Below the pieces are notes generated by a model, which saw only the letters and a program-made list of their open reading frames with translations, was not told where the DNA came from and ran no database searches. The translations under genes and the position numbers were made by a program. Positions 32,708 through 42,391 of a stretch of DNA of 64,000 bases are shown one piece after another. The stretch comes from Paenibacillus tyrphae. GTDB taxonomy: Bacteria; Bacillota; Bacilli; Paenibacillales; NBRC-103111. The stretch lies in contig NZ_JAMZAW010000027.1 in assembly GCF_024158745.1 (NCBI RefSeq), positions 38,772 to 102,771 on the forward strand, given 5' to 3'. Each line of letters begins with the position of its first letter. The first letter of the stretch is position 1.

Positions 32708-34963
32708 ATGAGCGAATCGAATCAGGAGTATATCGTAATCTCGGGTGCGAGGGAAAACAACCTCAAGAATGTATCCTTGCACATTCCCAAGCGGAAGATC
32801 ACGATCTTCACCGGAGTATCCGGCTCCGGTAAGTCATCGATCGTTTTCGATACCATCGCCTCCGAATCCCAACGTCTGCTTAACGAAAACTTCAGCATGT
32901 TCGTCCGCAACTTTCTGCCGCGTTTTCCGCAACCGGATGCAGACGCGATCGAGAACCTGAGCATGGCTGTTATTGTGGATCAGAAGCGGTTGGGAGGCGG
33001 TTCCCATTCCACGATGGGCACGATTACCGATATTTCTCCCATACTCCGTCTTCTCTTCTCCAGAGTGGGTCAGCCCTATGTTGGACAAGCGCACATGTTC
33101 TCGTTTAACGATCCGCAAGGCATGTGTCCCAAGTGCAACGGGATCGGTCGCAGCCTGTGCGTCGACATGAGCAAGGCGCTAGACAAGTCAAAGTCGTTGA
33201 ATGAAGGGGCAATCATGCTGCCGGGCTATACCGTGGACAGTTTTGATTGGACGATGATCGTGCAGTCGGGGCCCTTCGATCCCGACAAGAAGCTGAGCGA
33301 TTATTCGGAGGAAGAACTGGAACAACTGCTGTACGGCAAGGCGAGGAAAGTGGCGACGCAGTTCGGCGGGAAGACAGTGAACATTACGGTGGAAGGCTGC
33401 ATCGAGAAGTTCACCAACAAGTACATCAAGCGGGATGTGAAGACGATGTCTGAGCGTACACAACAAGCTGTTGCGCCGTACATCACCGAGGGTAGCTGCT
33501 CCAGCTGCCACGGGGCGAGACTCAGTCAGGCCGCGCTTAATTGCAGAATCAATGGACACAACATTGCGGAGCTCTCCTCCATGGAGGTCGGACATCTCAT
33601 CCGCGTCATTCGGGAGATTGACGATCCTGTCGCCGCGCCTGTCGTTAAGTCGCTGACGGAGCGGCTGCAGCATCTGGTGGAGATCGGACTTGATTACTTG
33701 ACGCTGGACCGTGAGACGGATACACTGTCCGGCGGCGAGTCGCAGCGCGTCAAGATGGTAAAGCACCTGAGCGGCAGTCTGGTGGATGCCACTTACATCT
33801 TCGATGAGCCCAGCGTTGGCTTGCACCCCCGTGATGTACACCGGTTAAATGGATTGCTTCAGAAGCTGCGCGACAAGGGCAATACCGTGATTGTCGTCGA
33901 GCATGATCCCGATGTGATCAAGGTGGCGGATCATATCGTCGACGTCGGGCCTCATGCCGGCAGCCGCGGCGGTACCATCGTATATGAAGGAAGCTTCCAA
34001 GGCCTGCTGGAGGCAGGTACGCTGACAGGTAACTATATGAAGCGGCCGCTCCAACTGAAGCACGATTGCAGGCAGCCGTCCGGCAAGCTGTCCATAAAGG
34101 ATGCCACACTGCACAACCTGCGGAACGTGAGTGTAGATATTCCAACTGGAGTGCTGACAGTAGTTACGGGTGTCGCGGGCTCGGGCAAGAGTACGCTGAT
34201 TAACGAAGTATTCCTCAGCCAGCATCCGGATGCGATTGTCATCGACCAATCGGCGGTAGGCGTGTCAACACGCTCGAATCCCGCGACCTACACGGGCATT
34301 ATGGATGATGTACGCAAGGCGTTTGCTTCCGCGAACAAGGTGAGCCAAGGCTTGTTCAGCTTTAACTCCAAGGGGGCTTGCGAAAACTGCCAAGGGCTAG
34401 GTGTTGTGTATACAGACCTTGCATTCCTCGACAGCGTGAAGCTGCCGTGCGAAGTATGCGGAGGCAGACGGTTCAAGGAAGAGGTGCTCGCGTACAAGCT
34501 GAACGGCAAGTCAATTGCAGAAGTGCTGGAGATGACGGTGGAGCAGGCATTGGATTTTTTCCAGCTAAAGGAGGTTGTGCGCAAGCTCCAGGCGATGAGT
34601 GATGTGGGACTGAACTATATTACACTCGGCCAGCCGCTCAGCACGCTCTCGGGCGGGGAATGCCAGCGCATCAAGCTGGCAAGCGAGCTGCATAAGAAGG
34701 GGAGCATCTACGTGATGGACGAACCGACGACCGGCCTGCACATGTCAGATATCGGTCACCTTCTGGGGATCATGAATCGCCTCGTGGATGCCGGCAATAC
34801 GGTGATCGTCATCGAGCACAACCTCGATGTGATCAGCCAAGCGGATTGGATCATCGATATGGGACCGGACGGAGGCAGCAAGGGCGGCCAGGTGGTGTTC
34901 GAGGGCACACCTTCGCAGATCATTCAGGCGGAGCAATCGATCACGGGAAGATACTTGGTGTAA
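32708..34963 (+). CDS. Short UvrA paralogue (excinuclease ABC subunit A-like ATPase)
   Basis: 751 residues from ATG 32708 (GGAAGG upstream; ATG 32699 has no room for one). Tandem ABC ATPase: Walker A GVSGSGKSS and GVAGSGKST, signatures LSGGESQRV and LSGGECQRI, Walker B YIFDEPSVGLH and YVMDEPTTGLH. Zinc Cys pairs CPKCNGIG, CSSCHGAR, CENCQGLG and CEVCGGRR. Housekeeping UvrA is about 940-960 residues; this size matches the second class that lacks the UvrB-binding insertion and is often found near drug-resistance or antibiotic genes. Probably DNA-damage or DNA-drug protection rather than core repair. Confidence 0.92.
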   Translation: MSESNQEYIVISGARENNLKNVSLHIPKRKITIFTGVSGSGKSSIVFDTIASESQRLLNENFSMFVRNFLPRFPQPDADAIENLSMAVIVDQKRLGGGSHSTMGTITDISPILRLLFSRVGQPYVGQAHMFSFNDPQGMCPKCNGIGRSLCVDMSKALDKSKSLNEGAIMLPGYTVDSFDWTMIVQSGPFDPDKKLSDYSEEELEQLLYGKARKVATQFGGKTVNITVEGCIEKFTNKYIKRDVKTMSERTQQAVAPYITEGSCSSCHGARLSQAALNCRINGHNIAELSSMEVGHLIRVIREIDDPVAAPVVKSLTERLQHLVEIGLDYLTLDRETDTLSGGESQRVKMVKHLSGSLVDATYIFDEPSVGLHPRDVHRLNGLLQKLRDKGNTVIVVEHDPDVIKVADHIVDVGPHAGSRGGTIVYEGSFQGLLEAGTLTGNYMKRPLQLKHDCRQPSGKLSIKDATLHNLRNVSVDIPTGVLTVVTGVAGSGKSTLINEVFLSQHPDAIVIDQSAVGVSTRSNPATYTGIMDDVRKAFASANKVSQGLFSFNSKGACENCQGLGVVYTDLAFLDSVKLPCEVCGGRRFKEEVLAYKLNGKSIAEVLEMTVEQALDFFQLKEVVRKLQAMSDVGLNYITLGQPLSTLSGGECQRIKLASELHKKGSIYVMDEPTTGLHMSDIGHLLGIMNRLVDAGNTVIVIEHNLDVISQADWIIDMGPDGGSKGGQVVFEGTPSQIIQAEQSITGRYLV

Positions 34964-34992
34964 TGCATCAAATCCACTTTAGTATGCTCAGC

Positions 34993-35021
34993 CAGGGCTG
35001 CCAGCAGAATCGGCAGCCTTT
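34993..35021 (+). terminator. Terminator after uvrA-like gene
   Basis: GGGCTGCC / GGCAGCC stem with a 9-nt loop, then TTTCGCTT. Confidence 0.6.
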
Positions 35022-35041
35022 CGCTTAAGCGTTTTCCTTAA

Positions 35042-35169
35042 CGATCGCAAAGAGCGAACAATCCCTGTTCGTCATCGAACTACCGCCGTATCGTATTCCG
35101 CAGTGGCGAACGTTGGTTCGTCGTCTCGACGATGGGCATCATTTATGCTGCTCCGGCATCAACTACTAG
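35042..35169 (+). pseudogene. Short fragment resembling FeoB C-terminal region
   Basis: Reading frame IAKSEQSLFVIELPPYRIPQ followed by WRTLVRRLDDG and a stop. F-V-x-E-L-P-P-Y-R-x-P is a characteristic segment of ferrous-iron transporter FeoB. Nothing before or after extends the homology, so this would be an isolated remnant of about 30 codons. Confidence 0.4.
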
Positions 35170-35195
35170 CAATCTGTAATTATTGAACTTAACGA

Positions 35196-35240
35196 AAAAA
35201 AACGCTAAGCCTTCGGATGTCACCGACTTAGCGTTTTTTC
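35196..35240. terminator. Bidirectional-type terminator
   Basis: AAAAAACGCTAAG (35197-35209) and CTTAGCGTTTTTT (35227-35239) flank a 17-nt loop. Region 35241-35536 otherwise contains only the presumed promoter area of the next operon. Confidence 0.75.
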
Positions 35241-35536
35241 TTATTCTAAGGCCAATGTTCGGGCGGCATAGCCCGGACCACTGATCATTCTTCCTGTTGT
35301 TTCAGCGGTCGTAATGAATTGATACTGTTTCTACAATAATCTGTCTGGCTTAACGGTCGCGAAAATCAGCGGCCTTTTGTATTATTGGGGTAGTCTTCCA
35401 TCATGGCTGCGACTTCGAAAGGCAATTCTTACGAAAATGTAAGCGAGAAGATCAAAATGGTTAGACAAGAGTCATTCATTTGCATGAAAGTCTCGTTTAT
35501 AATCCAGACATAACTAATTTATTAAGGAGCAGTCAG

Positions 35537-36256
35537 ATGAAAAAGATTATAGTTTTCGCGTTGGTTATCGTTATTTTTGCAGGTATAGGATTTGGAGTAA
35601 AACGTTTTGTAGAAGGTCCATCTCAATCGGTCAATGGTATTGTAGTTATCGGCACAGAAAAAGATGCGAATAAAGTCAAGCAGTTGTATAAAGATAACAC
35701 CAAACAAACGATCGACTACAAAATGAAATTGGTTACAACAAAAATAACCACTAAATTGTCAGAGCAAGATCAAAAAGAAACTGGTCAACAATTTGATACC
35801 CGAGAGATCAAGTATTCGGTTGTTAATCGATCCACAGCCGAGCAATTCGTCAAGAAGGGGATTATCAGAGCCAGAAAAGATCCTAACAGCTCGTCCATTA
35901 TTTCAGAGCCTGTTACCAGCATAAAAGAACTATCTACTGGTCATAATCTGTTCTACTCTTTAAGTGATTTCGAAATGAAGAATGGTCAAATCGATTTGAA
36001 CGGTCAGATGGTACCCGTACAATATGTTAAACATCAGGCATGGATCGGGTATAGACCAACGATGGACCTTGTTATTGTTAACGACCAAACTTACAACAAA
36101 TTAACCGAAGCCGAGTCAATGATCACATTGATTCATTTTCAAAAGGGCAGTTTCGATTATAAGAATAAAGGTGAGACGAACAAGATTCTAAAGGAAATCG
36201 AGAACGTCTATGCAGGCAGCGAAGACAAAGTGAATTTTGTAGATGTGCAAGAATGA
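35537..36256 (+). CDS. Membrane-anchored extracytoplasmic protein of ABC/TCS operon, unknown family
   Basis: 239 residues from ATG 35537 (AAGGAG at 35523). N-terminal hydrophobic anchor KKIIVFALVIVIFAGIGFGV without a lipobox Cys, then a soluble domain with no motif I recognise. First gene of an operon with an ABC transporter and two-component system, ending 25 bp before the ATPase start. By position it could be an accessory sensor or substrate-capture protein for the transporter. Confidence 0.78.
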   Translation: MKKIIVFALVIVIFAGIGFGVKRFVEGPSQSVNGIVVIGTEKDANKVKQLYKDNTKQTIDYKMKLVTTKITTKLSEQDQKETGQQFDTREIKYSVVNRSTAEQFVKKGIIRARKDPNSSSIISEPVTSIKELSTGHNLFYSLSDFEMKNGQIDLNGQMVPVQYVKHQAWIGYRPTMDLVIVNDQTYNKLTEAESMITLIHFQKGSFDYKNKGETNKILKEIENVYAGSEDKVNFVDVQE

Positions 36257-36281
36257 GCCGAATGTTGAAAGGACGGACGGA

Positions 36282-37007
36282 ATGGAAATCGTACGGATGG
36301 AAAATGTAGATAAAAGTTATGGTGAAGGCAATAATAAGGTGTATGCCTTAAAAGGGATTAGTCTTTCTATTCAGCAAGGAGAGTTTGTCTCCATCGTAGG
36401 TGTTTCCGGCTCTGGAAAAAGTACACTCCTGCATATTTTAGGAGGGTTGGATCGGCCAAGTTCAGGACAAGTATTTATTGGGGATCATAATATTTATAAT
36501 TATACAGATGATGAGCTTTCGATATTCAGAAGAAGAAAAGTCGGGTTTATATTTCAATTCTTTAATTTGATCCCCGTATTGAATGTTCAGGAAAATATCG
36601 CTTTGCCTACGTTATTGGATGATGAACCGGTAGATATGGCGTATTTGAATGAAATTATTGAAATCCTGGGGCTTCTTGAACGTAAGAATCACTTGCCTTC
36701 TGAATTATCTGGCGGTCAGCAGCAACGGGTTTCCATTGGCAGGGCGCTTATAAACCGGCCGCATTTGATTCTGGCCGATGAGCCCACAGGTAATCTGGAT
36801 ACGCGAAATACGAAGGAAGTCATGGATTTATTAAGATTAACGGCCAAAAAATACAATCAAACCATTGTATTGATTACGCATGATCTAACGATTGCATCGG
36901 CTTCTGACCGGATCATTACGATAGAAGACGGTAAAATCATTTCCGATCAACGGCAGCTGAGAAAAAGACATAGGCTGGAGGAGAATGATTTTGATCAGCA
37001 GCTATAA
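36282..37007 (+). CDS. ABC transporter ATP-binding protein (MacB/LolD/BceA type)
   Basis: 241 residues from ATG 36282 (AAAGG upstream). Walker A GVSGSGKST, Q loop FIFQFFNLIPVLNV, signature LSGGQQQRVSIGRAL, Walker B LILADEPTGNLD and switch His in LITHDL. FNLIPVLNVQENIALP is typical of the MacB/Bce group. Overlaps the permease gene (36985) by 23 bp. Confidence 0.94.
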   Translation: MEIVRMENVDKSYGEGNNKVYALKGISLSIQQGEFVSIVGVSGSGKSTLLHILGGLDRPSSGQVFIGDHNIYNYTDDELSIFRRRKVGFIFQFFNLIPVLNVQENIALPTLLDDEPVDMAYLNEIIEILGLLERKNHLPSELSGGQQQRVSIGRALINRPHLILADEPTGNLDTRNTKEVMDLLRLTAKKYNQTIVLITHDLTIASASDRIITIEDGKIISDQRQLRKRHRLEENDFDQQL

Positions 37008-38973
37008 ACAATTAAGCAGCAAATATTTAAAGGGGAATATCAAACGAACCATTTTGACCTTGGTCGGAATCGTACTCTCCGTAGCGTTAATTTCTACGAT
37101 CGGCCTGTTTATGAAAGGATCACAGCTCTCCCAAATTGAGAGAATCAAGAAATTAAATGGAGTTTCTTTTCATGCCATCATTTCAAATTACGATGAAGCG
37201 ATATTAAATAAAATCAGATATAATCCCCAAATTGCATCGTTTGGTTTGATGTCTCAGGGTGGCATCGTTCCGGTTGGAGACATTTCTGTGCAAATGAATT
37301 TCGCTGATCATCGCGCCTTGGGGTTTTTAACCTACAGTCTCAAGGATGGCAAATTACCGGCCAATGACCATGAAGCTGTTGTCGATTCGTGGGCGCTTGC
37401 TTATATCAAAAACGATCTTCAGATCGGCGGCTCCTTTGAATTGGATGGAAAAACATATCAACTGGTTGGTTTACTGGATAATCGCGAGTTTACACAGAAA
37501 AGCAAAATGGGCCGGTTATTAACATATAAAGCCGATTTTGCTCCTGGAGAAGGCAGGATATTAATTGAAATAAACCAGAAAGCGAACTTTAACGAGGTTT
37601 TAGAGGAAATAAAGTCACTTACTGAAGACAAAAATATTGTGATCAATGATGAATTGATCAGAGTTTTGAAACCGGAATCGAATCAATCGATTCTGGCCAT
37701 GCTAGTCATCGTCGTCAGTATTGTGGTGATCGCGACGGTTGTTGTCATCTACAACGCCTTTCAAATTAGCGTCGTAGAGCGGATGAAGCAGTTCGGCTTG
37801 CTCCGAAGCATCGGCGCTACGCGAAAGCAAATTAGACAAATCGTTATAAGAGAAGCTGCCGTACTGGCTGTTATCGCCATACCGATCGGGATTGTATGCA
37901 GCTTATTGGCGCTTGCTGCTCTCCAATCCGTTTTCTTGATTTTATTAGAAGATGGCGCAGGTGTTTCGTTCTTTCATATCGATTGGCCAATTTTATTGAT
38001 CAGTTCGATCATTACCCTGATGACCGTATTAGCGTCAAGTTATTACCCGGCCTTTTTTGCGGGCAGAATATCCCCATTGCTGGCAATCAGCAGCAGGTTA
38101 TCAATTAAGAAAGAAACAATCACAAAACAAAAGAGTACCGCGCTGAGAAAGCCTGTATCTTTTCCCTTAAGCCTTGCCTTGAAAAACGTAAAAAGAAATA
38201 AAAATCGTTATACGATTACGATCCTATCCATCATTATAAGCAGTGTTTTGTTTATTACTTTCTCGTCTATAATGGATATCGCCTTTGCATCCAAATATGT
38301 GAACGATTCATCCACGAAATCGGATCTAACCATCGTTCTGAAACATGTTGGTCCTGATTCTTCAGTAGAAAGACAGCAAACCGGGGAACTATTGAAGTCG
38401 GTTGACAATGTATCCGAAGTTTACGAACAGGACTCCAGTATTAGAATCAATTTGAAGGATACGACTCAATCTCTCGCGACCGTTGCGAACATCCAGAAGA
38501 CCGTTGGAACAAACCACGACATTACAATCGTTAATCACCTGGATGAGAATAAAGCTAAGGATGAATCAAAGCTTGTTATTAAAGTGCTTGTATATGGTTT
38601 TATTGCGGTCATTTCTTTGATTGGAAGTCTCAATATCCTCAATACGATTACGATCAGCATCATTATCAGACGAAAAGAACTGGCCGCGTTAAAATCCATT
38701 GGCATGTCACAAAGAGATTTGAAAAAAATGATCATCTATGAAGCGCTTATTTACGGATTTTCCGGAAGTTTGCAAGGGATCTTTTTCGGTTGTATACTTT
38801 CTTATATTATATATTTGGCTGCTTCCGGTATTCTGAAGATCCAATGGACAATCCCCTACGAGGCTTGTTTCATAACGTTTGTTTCCGCTTTGTTCATCAG
38901 TTACTTATCTGTTCTAGTTCCGCTGAGAAAAATCCAAAAAGATAATCTCATTGATGTTATCAGGGAACAATAA
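36985..38973 (+). CDS. FtsX/MacB-type ABC transporter permease
   Basis: 662 residues from ATG 36985 with GGAGGAG before it. TM at ~20-40, a large extracytoplasmic domain, three TMs in ~235-370 (first FtsX domain), TM at ~405-425, a second loop, and three TMs at ~530-655 (second FtsX domain). The repeat motif RMKQFGLLRSIGATRKQIRQIVIREA and RKELAALKSIGMSQRDLKKMIIYEAL occurs in both halves. Together with the ATPase and the following two-component genes it resembles antimicrobial-peptide sensing/detoxification modules. Confidence 0.92.
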   Translation: MILISSYKQLSSKYLKGNIKRTILTLVGIVLSVALISTIGLFMKGSQLSQIERIKKLNGVSFHAIISNYDEAILNKIRYNPQIASFGLMSQGGIVPVGDISVQMNFADHRALGFLTYSLKDGKLPANDHEAVVDSWALAYIKNDLQIGGSFELDGKTYQLVGLLDNREFTQKSKMGRLLTYKADFAPGEGRILIEINQKANFNEVLEEIKSLTEDKNIVINDELIRVLKPESNQSILAMLVIVVSIVVIATVVVIYNAFQISVVERMKQFGLLRSIGATRKQIRQIVIREAAVLAVIAIPIGIVCSLLALAALQSVFLILLEDGAGVSFFHIDWPILLISSIITLMTVLASSYYPAFFAGRISPLLAISSRLSIKKETITKQKSTALRKPVSFPLSLALKNVKRNKNRYTITILSIIISSVLFITFSSIMDIAFASKYVNDSSTKSDLTIVLKHVGPDSSVERQQTGELLKSVDNVSEVYEQDSSIRINLKDTTQSLATVANIQKTVGTNHDITIVNHLDENKAKDESKLVIKVLVYGFIAVISLIGSLNILNTITISIIIRRKELAALKSIGMSQRDLKKMIIYEALIYGFSGSLQGIFFGCILSYIIYLAASGILKIQWTIPYEACFITFVSALFISYLSVLVPLRKIQKDNLIDVIREQ

Positions 38974-39061
38974 TACCGAGGCCTGGCTATATTATATAGT
39001 CGGGCTGTTCTGATTTGTCCGTCGATGGCTGAATAGGGAAGAGGAAAAGGAGAGAACCTAC

Positions 39062-39757
39062 TTGAATAAAATATTGCTTGTTGAAGATGATGAGGCTCTT
39101 GGTCTGGCCATTGAATTTTCATTGATTAATGAAGGTTATGAGGTGGTTAGAGCCTCTAGTGTAAAAGAAGCGAAACAGCAGTTTGATCGTCATACTTTTG
39201 ATTTATCTATCCTGGATATCGGCCTTCCAGATGGAAATGGCTATGATTTATGTTTGCATTTCAAAAAACAAAACGATTCGTCCGTTATTTTCTTAACCGC
39301 CCTTGATGAAGAAGCAAATGTGGTGATGGGACTGGATATCGGCGGGGACGATTATATAACGAAACCTTTTCGAGTCAAGGAACTCATGTCCAGAGTGAAA
39401 GTGCAATTGCGGAAACAAGCGCGGCTGGATACTTCTTCAGCGATCTTAACATCTGAGAACATAAAAATCGATACGAGCCAAGTCAAAGTTTATAAAAATC
39501 ATGAAAGCATTCCATTAACGAATTTAGAATATAAGCTTCTGCTAACATTCATGATGAACGCCCACAAAGCATTAAAAAGAGATGAAATCCTGCTAAAAAT
39601 AACGGTAGGAGATGATGTTTTTTTTGATGAAAACACGTTATCTGTATACATTAAGCGTTTAAGAGACAAAGTTGAAGATGACCCCAAAAATCCGCAGTTT
39701 ATCGTCACCCAAAGAGGATTGGGTTATCGGTGGAATAAAGATGTGAGCAGGGAGTAA
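39062..39757 (+). CDS. OmpR-family response regulator
   Basis: 231 residues from TTG 39062 (AAAGGAGAG upstream). Receiver: VEDDEALG, Asp52 in ILDIGLPDGNG, Thr in IFLTALD and Lys in GGDDYITKPFRVKEL. Winged helix ends VYIKRLRDKVEDDPKNPQFIVTQRGLGYRW. Followed at 1 bp by the kinase. Probably regulates the upstream ABC operon. Confidence 0.94.
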   Translation: MNKILLVEDDEALGLAIEFSLINEGYEVVRASSVKEAKQQFDRHTFDLSILDIGLPDGNGYDLCLHFKKQNDSSVIFLTALDEEANVVMGLDIGGDDYITKPFRVKELMSRVKVQLRKQARLDTSSAILTSENIKIDTSQVKVYKNHESIPLTNLEYKLLLTFMMNAHKALKRDEILLKITVGDDVFFDENTLSVYIKRLRDKVEDDPKNPQFIVTQRGLGYRWNKDVSRE

Positions 39758-39758
39758 G

Positions 39759-40997
39759 ATGATGAAAATTACCGAATTCAAAGCTTATATGGCGATACTG
39801 GCTGTCCTAGTATCTCTGTTTACAATCTACCAGTTTATTGAACACCAACTGTTTTATGATCAATTGAAGACCGATTCTATTGCAGCCTGGGGCGAAATTA
39901 CTGCCAGATTGGTTGAACAACATCCCGAGAATGAAGCGGAAATTATGAAAGTCTTAACAAGCCACTCGTCCGATTCAAGCAAGTATCAGGAAAAAGGAAG
40001 AGAGATCTTCAGACAGTATGGATTGTATGAAGATTTGGAGACGGAGCTTTTTCCCCTTTTAAATAACCATATTTTCGGCCATAATCAATCTATTTTGTGG
40101 GGATTGATTTGTTTCGGATTGATGTTGTTTGGGGCAACCTATATGCAATACAAGATGATCTTCAATAAAATTAAACAACTCGCTTCGGCGGCAAAAAAAA
40201 TAATCGATGGAGATTACTCGGTTGTCATAAATGAAAATAAAGAAGGGGATCTCGCCAAACTGGCGGCTTCATTTCGATCCATGAAAGATATTATTAGAAA
40301 AAGCATGCAGGATCTGCTGGAAGAGAAAGAGTTTCTAGGAAAAATGCTGCAAGATATATCCCACCAATTAAAAACACCGCTTTCAACAATATCCATCTAT
40401 AATGAAATGATGTTGAATGAAAATTTGCCCCGCCAGCAGCAAGTTCGACTATTGCAAAATAATGATGTTCAAATCTCCAGAATGAATGTCTTGATTCAAA
40501 ATTTGTTGAAAATCGCGAAAATCGATGCCAGAGCCATATCATTCGATAAAGAACCAGTAAATTTGGTGGAGACCATAGAGGAAGTTTTGGAGCGTCTAGC
40601 AAGCATGATCAGTGATAATCATATGTCGGTTGATTGGGATGCGCCAGAAGAAGTAGTCGTTGTTCACGATAAAATGTGGATGCAAGAAGCTTTGTTGAAC
40701 CTGCTGAAGAATGCGATCGAGCATTCCAAACCCGGCGGTAAAATCATGATTCAAGTCAAAGATACACCGATCTATACGGAACTGATGATTCAAGACTTTG
40801 GAGAAGGAATTGAAGCCGAGGAGCTGCCGTATATCTTTGATCGATTCTACAAAGCGAGCGGTTCTAAAAAACATAATTCGGTAGGAATTGGCTTGGCGCT
40901 TGCCAAAGCCATTATCGAAGCACATCAAGCCTTGATTAAAGTTGAGAGTGAGAAATATGCCTATACAAAATTTACGGTTACCTTCATAAAATTTTAA
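39759..40997 (+). CDS. Sensor histidine kinase of the ABC/TCS module
   Basis: 412 residues (ATG 39759 or 39762). Two TMs (~8-28 and ~110-128) with an ~80-residue extracellular loop, HAMP, HisKA His202 in QDISHQLKTPLSTISIYNEMM, HATPase NLLKNAIEHS, DFGEGI and SVGIGLALAKAII. Complete; the loop is larger than in the intramembrane-sensing BceS type, so it may sense directly or through the anchored protein. Confidence 0.92.
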   Translation: MMKITEFKAYMAILAVLVSLFTIYQFIEHQLFYDQLKTDSIAAWGEITARLVEQHPENEAEIMKVLTSHSSDSSKYQEKGREIFRQYGLYEDLETELFPLLNNHIFGHNQSILWGLICFGLMLFGATYMQYKMIFNKIKQLASAAKKIIDGDYSVVINENKEGDLAKLAASFRSMKDIIRKSMQDLLEEKEFLGKMLQDISHQLKTPLSTISIYNEMMLNENLPRQQQVRLLQNNDVQISRMNVLIQNLLKIAKIDARAISFDKEPVNLVETIEEVLERLASMISDNHMSVDWDAPEEVVVVHDKMWMQEALLNLLKNAIEHSKPGGKIMIQVKDTPIYTELMIQDFGEGIEAEELPYIFDRFYKASGSKKHNSVGIGLALAKAIIEAHQALIKVESEKYAYTKFTVTFIKF

Positions 40998-41117
40998 CTT
41001 GAAAATTGAATTTTATTATATAGAAAGTTCCCCTAGAATTTAATTGGCACTTTTCGGTAAAATGGAAAAAACTGAAAGTAGTGATGTATCAATGTTAAAC
41101 AAGGTGGTTATCATATT

Positions 41118-42191
41118 ATGAATTATAACGAAGTTGTTAAACTCGCCGAAAAATATTTACTTCCATTAATATCAGAGTTGTACGGGTTGGAAGGTTACGA
41201 AACCAAGCCGGTTAAAGCACATACCAGGGGGCGTAATGTCGTATATACCTGTGAGAAAGAGGGCGCTGACGCAAAAATCCTCAGAATCGCTTTCTTACCT
41301 GACAGGAACCGAGAAGATTTTCTAGGAGAAGTTGAGTATGTCAGGTATTTATTCGAGCATGGAGGAAGTGTCTCGGATGTAGTCAGCTCCAGGAAGGGAA
41401 ATCAGCTGGAAGAAATCACTCATAACAATCATACCTTTTTTATCTGCCTGTTTAAAAAGGCCAAGGGAAAAATGCTTGTAGAAAATCATTATCGGTACCG
41501 GGAAGGAGCTCCAATTACCGAATATTATTATAATTGCGGTAAAGTCCTGGGAAAACTGCACCAATTATCGAAAGAATATACACCTGTCCATCGCCGGTAT
41601 AGTTTTTTCGACAAATACAATGCCGAATATATCGATAAACTGATACCTGATTCCCTTTCTCTGCTTAAGGAGAAGCTGGTACAACTCCTTCATACCTTAA
41701 AAGGATTTGACAGGAATCAGGAGACTTTCGGTATGATCCATTTTGATTATAACGATGGGAATTATTCGATAGATTTTGATACTGGGCAAATAACCGTATA
41801 TGATTTTGATAATTCTTGTTTCGGTTGGTATATGTATGACCTAGCAGATCTCTGGACACACGGGGTGGGCTGGATAGCAGCTGAACCAGACGCCGGTAAA
41901 CGCAAAAAGTTTATGGATGATTATTTTAAAACAGTCCTCGAGGGATACAGATCCGAGACCGGGATCGATAATACGATGTTGGATAAGTTGCCCTTATTTA
42001 TCAATGCAACCCTCATGGAAAATATTGTAGATGCATTTGAGGTGATGCAGAATAATGGCGAAGAGCCGGAGTGTGACGAGGAGCTATCGTATCTCATAAA
42101 ATGCCTGGAAGACGATATCCCGTATAAGGGATTTTTCCATGAAATTTACTCGTGTGAAGAACCCTTTGAGTATGAGGAACGAAATATTTAG
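41118..42191 (+). CDS. Aminoglycoside-phosphotransferase-like kinase (APH family)
   Basis: 357 residues. Catalytic loop FGMIHFDYNDGNYSID (HxDxxxxN) and DFG-equivalent VYDFDNSCFGWYMYDLADLW identify the APH/choline-kinase fold. Many Firmicute paralogues act on sugars, homoserine or spore components rather than on drugs, so I would not call it a resistance gene. A promoter-like AT-rich gap separates it from the kinase, and a terminator follows. Confidence 0.85.
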   Translation: MNYNEVVKLAEKYLLPLISELYGLEGYETKPVKAHTRGRNVVYTCEKEGADAKILRIAFLPDRNREDFLGEVEYVRYLFEHGGSVSDVVSSRKGNQLEEITHNNHTFFICLFKKAKGKMLVENHYRYREGAPITEYYYNCGKVLGKLHQLSKEYTPVHRRYSFFDKYNAEYIDKLIPDSLSLLKEKLVQLLHTLKGFDRNQETFGMIHFDYNDGNYSIDFDTGQITVYDFDNSCFGWYMYDLADLWTHGVGWIAAEPDAGKRKKFMDDYFKTVLEGYRSETGIDNTMLDKLPLFINATLMENIVDAFEVMQNNGEEPECDEELSYLIKCLEDDIPYKGFFHEIYSCEEPFEYEERNI

Positions 42192-42205
42192 TCTGAACGG
42201 AAATC

Positions 42206-42239
42206 AAAAAAAACCTGGACAGATTTACCAGGTTTTTTA
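42206..42239 (+). terminator. Terminator after APH-like gene
   Basis: AAAAAACCTGG / CCAGGTTTTTT stem around ACAGATTTA. Confidence 0.9.
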
Positions 42240-42315
42240 TATTGCACATAAACAGACACGATGATATAATCAGATTACGACTGTGTATATTTGAATGGGT
42301 AAAGTCATTTCATCT

Positions 42316-42330
42316 TACACTTTAAGTGTA
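42316..42330. promoter_or_regulatory. 15-bp palindrome upstream of rph
   Basis: TACACTT-T-AAGTGTA, perfect 7-bp arms, about 60 bp before the rph start. Possible regulator site for rifamycin induction; inferred. Confidence 0.5.
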
Positions 42331-42391
42331 CCATGCCGGTAAGCTCTTGTCAAATGTTTTTTCTCATTTTAATGATTAGGAGAGATGTCGA

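Noticed and set aside
33188..33841. 217-codon minus-strand ORF within uvrA-like gene
   Set aside because: Shadow of conserved ABC ATPase sequence.
35537..36256. Calling the first gene of the ABC/TCS operon a MacA-like membrane-fusion protein
   Set aside because: No lipoyl or hairpin motifs, and no G-x-V-x-x-x-x-V-x-x-G pattern; left unassigned.
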